Shown here: in pieces, positions 34,690-44,247 of the stretch
How positions within the stretch are numbered: the stretch's first letter is position 1
Layout of the letters: every line of letters begins with the position of its first letter
Source: Deroplatys truncata
Lineage: Eukaryota; Arthropoda; Insecta; Mantodea; Mantidae
Assembly (NCBI GenBank): GCA_030765065.1
Contig: CM060986.1
Span: forward strand, 74,517,573 to 74,581,572
DNA length: 64,000 nucleotides
Direction of reading: 5' to 3'
The notes under the pieces: generated by a model
The model's input: the letters and a program-made list of their open reading frames with translations, nothing else
Databases searched by the model: none
What the model was told of the DNA's origin: nothing
Program-made: the position numbers and the translations under genes

Positions 34690-35200
34690 GTTATAAGTTG
34701 TACAAGGAGGGGGACACCTCGCGCACTATGACCTATATTGGGGCTACCCAAACCCAGGAGGAAGGGATGAAATAAAGCAATCATAGGAGGCTACAGGCCG
34801 CTGGAAGACAGCCACGGAGACGCGCAGAAGTCCCTAACAGTTCCAGGCTCGAAGATCCGTCCCACTACGGAGCTGCCTAGAGAGGACGATGAACGGCCCG
34901 TCGACCAAACAGCCCGCTAGTGTTCACGGGGAGTACTCTCTCCTTTGAGCAAGCATCTGTGCCATTTGTCCGGCATCGCCATACGCTACGAAACCTAGAA
35001 GTAAACCTGAAAGATAAGAAGGAAACGGAATAAAAGGAAAATGATGGAATGGAAATCGTAGTAGAGGAGAAACCACCCAAAATTCGCCTACCGACCGGGA
35101 AAAAACACAAAAAACCCAAGGTCAGATTAGGCGGTCGACGGAAATGGAACCCTGAACCTGCGAGCCTCACAAGTTACCGCGGGCCCATCTCCCTCAGTAA
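34690..35200 (-). repeat. SINE-A copy with 8-bp target duplication
   Basis: The minus-strand head is GAGATGGGCCCGCGGTAAC with box B AGGTTCAGGGTTCC, somewhat decayed. The body is typical. TATTTACA at 34682-34689 and 35201-35208 is a perfect duplication. The insertion abuts the 3' end of the family A copy starting at 35213. Confidence 0.85.
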
Positions 35201-35212
35201 TATTTACATTTA

Positions 35213-36141
35213 AAAATCTGACGTGATACACGAGGTTTTTTTTTTACCAATTACAGCTTCTCATAATTCCTTATATATTACAATACTCAGTAAAAATCTG
35301 ATGTTTTACATTCACATGACTTTCACACCCTCTATTTGTTAGTGGGTATACAAACTAGTGTTACTAAAGCTTATTTTTATATTTACTTCATTTTAATCCA
35401 AATAAACTTCTTCAGAAATAAATGCAGTACATATTTCGTTATAGATACAAAGGGACGGTAGTCAAATGTTTAAGAACTCCGCGCTATACGCTGGCCTTAA
35501 AATTTCATACTGTTGCCATGCAATCGCGAGAAACAGTTGAATGTTGACAGGACTTCAAGGAATGACTAAGTATTGAACAATTTGAAACATTAATAACGGA
35601 TATCTCGGAAATAACTAATGCCACAAAAAGTTATTTGAAATAAATTGTGTGTTTTAAACAGACCTACATTTTTTGTGTAGTACGTTTACGCCTATCGCTT
35701 AACCTTACCAGTAATACAAAATTATATAAAATTCCTTCCGAATGAAGAGGGCTTCAAAGGCTATTCCCAGAAAATTCAAGACATACATTTTATTTGTCAT
35801 ATAAATGTCTTTATAATTGGTGTTTTAATCAAAATCGTTAGAGCTATTTTTTAGAAAATAAAGATTTTGAAAAATCTTTCACGTAAAGGGTAGTTTTCAA
35901 AGGATAGTATTTGGTGTAGGGGGATTAAAACCACGTTTGGTGTTGATCCGACTTTTCGTTTTTGAGTTATGCTGTTCACAGACACAGACACACACACACA
36001 CACACACACGCGCGCGCGCGGACCTTTTTCTAAAAATGTCTTCGTTTTTTTTGTATTCAGGAGGCCTCAAAACTTATATTTCCGTGAAATCTCGGTATCG
36101 AATTTTTGGGTGGAATGCAATACCTTCTCTACCTACCATGT
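35213..36141 (-). repeat. Family A, long variant, nearly complete
   Basis: About 930 bp. It has a doubled 3' terminal block (AAAAATCTGACGTG near 35213 and AAAAATCTGATGTT near 35311), then the full body. Its microsatellite is (CA)n passing into (CG)n at about 35985-36019. It ends GGTGGAATGCAATACC and CTACCTACCATG. The variant shares its extra block with the fragments at 30.1 and 31.5 kb. Confidence 0.8.
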
Positions 36142-37015
36142 AGTATCTACACAATCACAATATCATCATATCCATAATCTAAGAGACCCGGAATATGATT
36201 GTCGTTGCTAGAAAGAAATTCAACTAAAATCGATGGCTACTTACAAACATAAGGCGCCTTCCTCAGCATTGATTATACTACGCAGGCCTTTTTTTTAAAT
36301 TATGCTAATGATGAAAATGTAAATAATGAATCTTCATCTATGCGACTTGCATAATGTCACTGTCCTAAAAATGAAATAAAATACCAATCCGGCTAGAGAA
36401 AACCACAAAAAAAAAACAACAACCAATCAGTTACTTTGGCGTAAGAACTTTAACCTTAACGTTTCTTGAATGCGAGCGTCAGCGTTACCATTGAGCCATC
36501 AAACTCGCAGATGTAATTTTTGTTTATTTTTATCTTTGAACTTAATAATAATGCGACATGACAGCTCATAAAGGCTCAGAGTCTACCAACTAGACTGCCG
36601 ACTTCACGCACACGTGGCGTACGTGGGGTTCAAGGTACGGGGAAGTGATACAGTTGGCACCACGGGTCTCCAGCCGGAATATTGGTTTTCGTGATCCACA
36701 AATCCATACAAATCGTAGCTCTTCATATTCTTCACGATGCGTTCCAATCCAGAGCAGGACGCTTTTTGCGCTAAACAAGATTGCTAATGGTATTTGATAA
36801 GCAAGAAAGCGATAATTCAAAATAGTAAACTGATGCGGTTAAGAAATCAACGTATTTCCTACTCTTTCACCCCTGTTGCAAATTGTGATCTGAAATAATG
36901 TATGACTTCTCTGTCCTTTGCAACAAGGAAGCATTGCAATTTCTGTAAGTATTTAATGTTCCATTTAACAAGCCATGTCTGCAGAGATGGTGAATGAATT
37001 CGGTGGAGTAATGCT
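36142..37015. other. Unassigned, with a possible tRNA-like fragment
   Basis: On the minus strand GATGGCTCAATGGTAACGCTG near 36482-36503 resembles a SINE box A region; no box B or body confirms it. A 76-codon minus-strand frame at 36590-36820 is not recognised. Confidence 0.35.
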
Positions 37016-37017
37016 TA

Positions 37018-37165
37018 AATGAGTCTGGTATCCACCGAGCTGAGAGATACCAGCATTTGTCTTAAGAGAACAAGAGAAAACTCCAAAATAAACATACTTA
37101 GGCAATTACTCCAATCGAGATTTGAACAGGGATCGTCCGAGTTAAAAGGAATCATCTCGGAGGTA
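37018..37165 (-). repeat. SINE-E-like fragment
   Basis: The minus strand reads GAGGTAGTC complementary context, then CCCTGTTCAAATCTCG (box B-like) and a body near GTATCTCTCAGC. It resembles the copies at 7.37 and 24.95 kb only loosely. Confidence 0.35.
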
Positions 37166-37820
37166 GTCAACATATTACATTTCACAATGAACAGTTCTAA
37201 ATATACACTTATTGTGCTTAGCATAAAGTACGTAGAATAATAAGAATTTTTGTGTTAAAAGTGTATAGAAATGTGGTACTTGTAAATTGATGAGGAAGAA
37301 GGTCATGTAACTTTTACACATCAGATTTTAAGCACCGATATTGCTGCTGGTTTCAATGACTAATACAACTATAAATGTAACAAAATAATATCCGAGCAAC
37401 CATTAGGATATGCTAAGCATATAAGCAAACAAACGCGATGTTTTAGCATAAGCATAAGCTAAGACAGAAGCTAAGATAAATGACTTCAAGAGCATTTTAA
37501 TTACAGCCTGTTTTGCAACTGTTCCTGAAACAGCTGTTCAAATTGCTCCACATTACTTGTAACGCGCGACATAGCATATTTATAGCCTACAGCTCGCAGA
37601 ACTACTAAACATTGTATCTATTCCTGTGTTTAGCACGAAATTGCTTGCGGATCAGTTCCTACGACTTCCAATTCATATTTATGTTACCTATCTCTTCTTA
37701 ACGAATATTCTGGAGGAAAACCTATACTTAACCATAAAACTTAAGATGGAACTTAATGTTTGTAAAGCCTTAGTTATTCTATAATAGAAGAAACACAAAA
37801 TAGTAGTAGTAGTAATACTA
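37166..37820. other. Unassigned sequence with a family A scrap
   Basis: AGAAGGTCATGTAACTTTTACACATCAG at 37301-37330 looks like the last 40 bp of a family A element in plus sense. The rest is not recognised. Confidence 0.4.
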
Positions 37821-37823
37821 ATG

Positions 37824-37864
<41 letters not shown>
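37824..37864. repeat. (TAA)n microsatellite
   Basis: A TAA/ATA run of about 40 bp, preceded by a short (TAG)n. Confidence 0.9.
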
Positions 37865-37866
<2 letters not shown>

Positions 37867-38001
37867 TATCTTATAGTAACAACAGATAAATGTCTCACTG
37901 TCAGTATGATAACCCTAATGCTCACATTCGGGGTGAACTAAGTTTGAAATAATCATTTCGACAACCTAACTTGGGTTTATCTTGGGGTTTATGTAGTCTT
38001 A

Positions 38002-38364
38002 TGCTGGGATTACGATGAACTTAATTTAATGTAACGTAACTTAACGCTACGTAACGCGAAAGTATAACACACTGTATTAAATGGAAGTACTTAACGTGAC
38101 TTAACTTTTAAAGCAACGTAAATTAAGAGTAATATCATTGTCAAACTTTTTCTTCCCGTTACGTCAAGTTTGATGTCACATGGCAATTAGAACCAATCGG
38201 AGTGAGATAGTAACATCAAGTAACAAAAGAACTACAAATCAAGAGTCATTCCAATTAATTAAGGTAGGTAAGTAGTTAGACATTTAGTTTAACAGCATTC
38301 CTTAACTTCACGTTACGTCTCGTCACTTCAAGTCACGTTAGTGAAGTTCGTCGTAATCCCGGCA
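38002..38364. mobile_element. MITE, PIF/Harbinger-like
   Basis: The terminal inverted repeats are TGCTGGGATTACGATGAACT at the left and, read inward from the right, TGCCGGGATTACGACGAACT. TTA directly flanks both ends (37999-38001 and 38365-38367). A 3-bp TTA duplication with such ends fits PIF/Harbinger. The interior is 363 bp and non-coding. Subterminal sequence is full of short ACGTAAC/GTTACGT inversions, for example ACGTAACTTAACGCTACGTA. No autonomous partner lies in the window. Confidence 0.75.
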
Positions 38365-38367
38365 TTA

Positions 38368-41300
38368 CAAACGACCGCCGGCTTGTAGATACCTTTCTGT
38401 GACTTTCAAACTCAGGAGGCAGCATGAAAAAAGAACGAAAAGCGATCAAAGGTAAGCAGTACAGCAGGAAACTCTAAGCCAGATCATGATCAACAGATAC
38501 AAAACAGGTGGTTATACTCGACAACTCTAAGGCCATCTGCCTGGCATAAATCAACTACGTCCCATAAGTGCAATGGAACAAATGCCTAAAGATGTCGTGA
38601 AAATATTGTTTAGATGTTAAAACGATGGTAAATATGCATATATTATTATTATCTTTCTGTTTTCACTTAGCACAAATGAGTGCCTAGAATCACACCCAAT
38701 AATTTTCACTTCTTTTTTTTCATGCAAAAGAAATCTCCTCACCATAATCCATTATTTGAACGCTGCAAGTTCATCAGTATTTCATAACATACACGATAAT
38801 ATCCCATTTATGTTAAATGATAAAACTGTCCTTCAAATAAGAAATAATTATATCCATAAACGTAGTGTTCCAAACTTAGCCATTTCTCAGGGTACCAGTT
38901 AGAAACAATGTCTTGTACGTTTTATATTGTTTACAAAGCTGGTAAATTTGTGACCTATATAAAATTATATGTCTCTGCTTTTCAAGAAATGACCATTAAT
39001 TTTATGCATTAATATAGATACAAGAATGGGTATTTCCATTTTGTTTTGGGGGGAGCGGGGATCATTTCTTACTTTAAATTTGAAATCAAACGTAGCAGTC
39101 TCCGTGTGAGTTTCAAATACAACATTCGCCATTCATACACATGAAAACTAGCATTCCAGATATTTTAAGATGTTTTTTAATATTCACTAATGTTTTGCAG
39201 AAGAAATACATTTTAAATAAGTAAGCAGACAGAGCAGTCTATTAAAAGGAAGAAGGGGAAATAAGTCAAACACTTTTTTTTTTGCCTTTGGTCAAAATTT
39301 TATAAGAGAGGAGATTGTTGTATTTGCCTCTAGGTGCCTCCTCCATGAAATGAACACATAAATAAATGAGAAAGCAGAGCAGGTAGGGGAACCACACTTT
39401 TTGAAAAAAAATTACCTCTAACAGCTGTTTTTGCAGATCTTACTCGTCCTCTGCAACAGGTTTACAGCACATTCCGTTCTTGTACACAAAATGCCGCCAC
39501 GCACACAACAATTGAACGTCGCAACTATCAGTACTCCTATGAATATAACCTCAAAGTTGGCAAGCTATTCGAGATCCTGTAGGGTTTTGGCACCCCAGAA
39601 GAGGCTTAAGTTCGACACTAGTTGGGACTAGATACACTCACAAACACGCTACGTGCTAGGAGGGGACGATGGCAGAGGGGGGACTCGGAAACTGAGAAAG
39701 AGGGTTCTGTACTTGTACTGAGAAGAGCTCTTCGTAGGGGGAGGGGACTGAAGATATAGCGGCGGCATCGCTTGGACCTCGGCCACAAATAGCAGCCAGA
39801 AAGATTTGGAAACAAGAGGAAAGAGGACAGAAGATGATATGTCGGGCATTCGCCCACGTCCTTACCCTGACACACGAGCAGTTTTAAGACCTTTTGTTTG
39901 TTTTGGTTTTAGCGATCGCATGCGATGCAAAATATCAGCGTAGCTTGAAGATACTTCTCCAAGAACCCGACTGCTAAGAAATAAGCAATAGAATTATAAA
40001 ATTGAAAGAAAAAAGTTAATGTTTTACTGTATTCTGTTAAAAAATAAGTACCTAATATCATCTGCAATATGCATGCAATTTCCGCAAGAGAAATTCGTTG
40101 AGTCATCGAATAAAAATAGGTATTTAGTCTATACTTCACTTTTTCAAGTAAATGTTCTGTTTGGTAAGAATAAAGCCTTTCAAGTACCTACGTAATTTTG
40201 AGTACATAGTCAAGTAATAGAAGCAGAATAGAACATACTCAAGCGCCCGTTTTGCAAATAGTATTTACTCATATTTAGTATAAATAAAAGGTATTATATT
40301 CTTAATTTTACAAATTCATTCTCTTTTCATGCTGAGCATAGTTAGATGCATACTCACCTCAGAGTACACATAAATTTATTTTCACTTAAAAGTAAATTTG
40401 AAAAGAGTGGCAGAATTTATGAGCTAATGTAGTGCTCATGGAAAAATATACATAATGGCTATGCTCATTCAAGGAGCTTCAACATCCTCCATTATTTTAC
40501 GAAAACATACCCAGAACTATAATTAAAAATCATGTTATTAATTAGGCTTACTATATAAAGCGTTGACTTCAAAATCCGGTTACAACTTTATATAAAAATT
40601 GTTTCATAGTACATATAAGGAAACGTAGGTATATTAGGAACAGTCAGATATGAATCTCCATCCAGTACATAGTGAGTTATGACTTTCCAATGTTTTACTA
40701 ATATATTTTTGTCTATTACCTTCCTTTTATTTATTGCTTTGATAATTTAATTTAAAGTTATGTCTCTGTGCATGTTGATTCAATGAAGTTTTCATTTTTT
40801 GAAGGGCCCTTCTTAGATTTGTCTTAAATTGCTGTTGAGATTTGTTAAGTAACACAGGCTACTTCCTGAACAGTTTTGCAAAGGTTATTGAGGGACAGAA
40901 CCAAATGCAACAAAACACAATGAAAAATTTACCCCACTTGCACAGGATGCCAGTCAAGTAAAACAGCACCACATGATCAACGTAGCTACATAGTTCAAAG
41001 ACGGCAGATAATTGAGTAGTATATACTCATATTTAAATGATCATTAGCATAAACTCATATTTAAAGAGATACTCGTGTGAGGTAGTAAGCTTTCTCTCAT
41101 ACAAAAACGAATATGCACTCATTGAGATGAGCATATGTTCACATAGTGTTCATAATCATGAAGATGAACACTCAGGAAGTACTTGTTTTTTATTCACTCA
41201 GTAGTTTTTATGGCGATTCTCTTAAGCATTTGCGATATTCTTGACGCTTTTTCAAAACACTGATAAAATTCAGAATATCAAAAAACAGAAGCTTCTTCTT

Positions 41301-41436
41301 TAATAAAATATTTCACATGTTATTTTCAATGAATATTGCGATAAAATAGTTTCTGTGGAGTAAATTATTAAGGAAGTCTGCTTAAATTATTCAGAAATAG
41401 TCTGAGGTCTTCACTGAGCAGAAGGACGATTTCTTA
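38368..41436. other. Long unassigned stretch
   Basis: No gene or element is assigned. A locally GC-rich block lies at 39480-39880, with an 85-codon minus frame that has no motif. At 40240-41200 the motif ACTCA (often TACTCATATTT) recurs about ten times, far more often than nearby, which may mark a subterminal-repeat transposon. Confidence 0.4.
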
Positions 41437-41588
41437 CTTTCTTTCTTTTCTTAATTTCTCTACTACTTACCTATAGTAAGCAGAAGTATGGCATTCCACG
41501 CAAAATTTCGATATCGGGATTTCACTAGAAACACGCATTTTGAGATCCTTGAATGCAAAGAAGCATTTTAGAGATAAGATTTGCACGC

Positions 41589-41619
<31 letters not shown>

Positions 41620-41669
41620 TGTATGTATGTATGTATGTATGTATGTATGTATGTATGTATGTATGTATG

Positions 41670-41703
<34 letters not shown>

Positions 41704-41970
41704 TGTATGTATGTATGTATGTATGTATGTGTGTAAACAGCATAACTTAAAAGCGAAATGTCGGATTAACACCAGATGGTATTAAAGTTCGCATTTTACG
41801 AGGATGCAACACGAAGATTTTCATAAAAACCCTCTCACCCCAAAAATACCCGTAACATGGCAAACTAGAACATTTTATTTTCTAAAAATAATTTTAACAA
41901 TTTTCATTGCAATACTAAGGATACCTGCATGACAAATAAAATGAAGGTATATCTTAAATTTTCTGCAAGG
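41437..41970 (+). repeat. Family A copy with a long (TATG)n insert
   Basis: It starts TTAATTTCTCTACTACTTACC. It has GGCATTCCACGCAAAATTTC, a microsatellite at 41590-41733 made of TATG units instead of the usual TG, then GTAAACAGCATAACTTAAAAG and CAACACGAAGATTTTC. It fades near 41970, so the 3' half is missing. Long Tyr/Met/Cys/Val or His/Thr/Ile frames here are repeat artefacts. Confidence 0.8.
41590..41733. repeat. (TATG)n microsatellite
   Basis: About 35 tetranucleotide units with one TATA variant, sitting at the family A microsatellite position. Confidence 0.95.
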
Positions 41971-42085
41971 AAAATACATAATAATTGCAATATTTAATAC
42001 TTTTGTTATTTGTCTAAATTGTATGTAAACACGGTCACTTAATTTTTTTAAATAGTGAAATCAAAATCATATCTATACTTACTTA

Positions 42086-43360
42086 AATAAAGGACAAAAG
42101 TCTGATGTGAGACATTCACATGACTTCTCTACCCTCTATCGTTTATTAGTGGGTATACAAATTGTTCTTACGAAACCTTAATTGTCTATCTAGTTCATTC
42201 TACTCGAAATATATCTTTGCAGAAGCCGAACGGGATGACTCAGGCAGAAACGTCTTTGGCCCACATTCGGGAGGTTCGGGGTTCGATTCCCGGTGACCGC
42301 CCACACTGACCATAGGGCTCTTCGTGGTTTTTCCCTGGTCGCCAAGGTGGGTGCCGGGGTGGTGTATTCGACCACAATTTCTCCTTTCTCCTATTCCCTC
42401 CATTTCACGTTTCAGGTGTGCTTTCATGTGTTGCGGTGCTGGCAGTGCCGGGTAGATGGCTTGGATGTATGCGCGTTGAAAAGATTTCTCATGGTCGAAC
42501 ACCAGAATGGGCTGTTCCGCCCGTTAGGGTTGCTGCGTGCCCTCTTGGGATTCCTCGCCATTGGTGCACGGCTGTTCAAACTGGAAATGTTAGGGATTTC
42601 TCTGTGGGCCTGTCTGCCTGCGGTCTTGGGACCTCCTATAGTTCCTTCGCCTCATCCCTCCTCTCGAGGTGGGTGTAGCCACATTAGATCAAAACAATCG
42701 CGAGGTGTTCCCTCCGATTAATACATTCTACATACTACCTTTGCAGAAATAGTTAAATTACACATTTCGTTAAAGACACAAAGGGAACAGTGATAGTCAA
42801 ATGTTTAAGAACTGAACGCTATACACTGGTCTTAAAATTCCATACTGTTTCCATGTAATCGCTAGAAGCAATGTTGACAGAACTTAAAAGAATGACAAAC
42901 GTATTAAACAATGCGAATCGTTGATAAAACGTACCTCGGAAATGGCTTATGCCATAAAAAGGTTATTTGTGATAAATTTTAAATAGATATACATTTTTTG
43001 TAGTGGATTTTCGTCTATGTTTAACGTTTACCAGTTATACAGGATTATATAAAATTCCTTCCGAATGAACACGACTTCACGGCTAATTCTAGAAAATTAA
43101 AGATATGTTTTCTTTGTCTTGTAAATATCTTTAATATATGGTATTTGTAACAAAATCGTAAGTATTTTTTTTTTTAGAAAATCAAGCATTTGAAAAATGT
43201 TCCATGTAAAAGGTATCTTTGTGATGCATGTTTGGAAGATACTGAACTTAAATGCCGAGTTTGGTATTTATTGGACTTTTCCTGTTTGAGTTATTCTGTT
43301 CACAGACACACACGCGAACCTTTCTCTAAAAATGCTCTTCTTGGATTCAGCGTACCTCAA
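42086..43360 (-). repeat. Family A copy split by a SINE
   Basis: Pieces 42086-42224 and 42739-43360 join perfectly across a SINE-A. The first has GTCTGATGTGAGACATTCAC and ACCCTCTATCGTTTATTAG. The second has AAATTCCTTCCGAATGAAC, TTCCATGTAAAAGG, CCGAGTTTGGTATTTATTGG and a minimal ACACACACGCG tract. The start-side 50 bp are lost. Confidence 0.8.
42225..42738 (+). repeat. SINE-A, best-preserved copy, inside family A
   Basis: 514 bp. The head is GCCGAACGGGATGACTCAGG, with box B GGGGTTCGATTCCCGG at 42275-42290. The body is complete to CCTCCGATTAATACATTCTAC. CTTTGCAGAA at 42215-42224 and 42739-42748 is a perfect 10-bp target duplication. A 142-codon frame at 42293-42721 spans the body, but its counterparts in other copies are not kept open, so I do not call a gene. 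Confidence 0.9.
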
Positions 43361-43479
43361 AGGGGAGCGGATTAGGATGAGACCAATCTAATCCTTATTA
43401 ATCCACGGTTACCTAACCTCCCCGTGTCTTACTTATTTACTTAGTCGGCCTAATCCCCCCCCCCGTATTTAGGGCCTTA

Positions 43480-43795
43480 GATCTTACAACCGTGCTTAAG
43501 GTCAGAGGGCTGTAGAGATGCAGACGAACACTAACTCATAGAATGAAGAATCCGGCACGGGACATCGGCCCGTAGCCAAGTGTGAGAGTGAGGGAAGAAG
43601 ATGATATGGATGAAAGGAAAGATGGTGATGGAGCAATTGGTGGAATGAACGGCGGAGGAAAGCGGAAAACCCGGAGAAAACCCGCCCAGACGCCACCTCC
43701 TCTACCACAATTCCCATATGAGTATCCCTGGGATCGAACCTGGACCGCCTTGGTGGAAGGCGAGCGGTCTAACCACTCGGACACAAGCTTCACAA
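43480..43795 (-). repeat. SINE-B copy
   Basis: The minus-strand head is GTGTCCGAGTGGTTAGACCG with box B CCAGGTTCGATCCCAGGG. The body has GGTTTTCCGCTTTCCTCCG. It is the same family as 17827-18177. The 3' limit near 43480 is approximate. Confidence 0.8.
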
Positions 43796-43844
43796 TTTAT
43801 TGGGGCAGAGTCGGCTATAGGAACATCGATGTTTAGTAGGAGAG

Positions 43845-44159
43845 GCTATTAAGAACTCGATCAAGGTAGAGCATCATAAAACCTGGCTTAAAGCTCTAGG
43901 AAACAAACATGGTAAACAATTTATTAGAAAACCATGTAAGAAAAGAGCTGAAGATTTACTTAAATGTAATAGACTTCAGCTGAGAGCAATTGCTCCGTAT
44001 TATTGCATTTTTCACGGACATGCTCTTCTGGAAATACATATTAACACAATGGGAGTGTTTCAGGGTAACTTAGTTGCAGGCCATGCAGAAACTGAAACAA
44101 CCCAGCACACTATATGCTCCTGTGAGGCTTTGGCTTACATGAGATATATTTTCTTTTGA
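43845..44159 (+). pseudogene. Non-LTR retrotransposon ORF2 C-terminal fragment
   Basis: 104 codons are open before a TGA at 44157. The translation shows the order seen downstream of the RNase H region in many insect LINE polyproteins: HKTWLKALGNKHGKQFI, then LLKCNRLQLRAI, then a GH.LL..H..TMG block (HGHALLEIHINTMG), then ETETTQHTICSCEALAYMR, which carries the terminal C.C pair. The usual first CR.C of the zinc-knuckle-like motif is degraded to GNLVAGH. No reverse transcriptase remains upstream. It is a 5'-truncated relic; the clade is not assigned. Confidence 0.7.
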
Positions 44160-44247
44160 GAAAATGCTTTTAGAACCAGAGGAATTTGAAACAATATATT
44201 GTTTTAAGATTGTAGAAATTGTTTTAGATTGATTAAGATTGCTTTAA

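Noticed and set aside
39618..39875. 85-codon minus-strand frame in the GC-rich block
   Set aside because: Two overlapping frames are open equally and no motif is present.
41467..41785. Open frames across the (TATG)n tract
   Set aside because: Repeating Tyr-Met-Cys-Val or Thr-Tyr-Ile-His peptides are produced by the tetranucleotide repeat inside family A.
42293..42721. 142-codon frame in SINE-A
   Set aside because: Same reasoning; no homology motif, and the frame is not kept in the other five copies.
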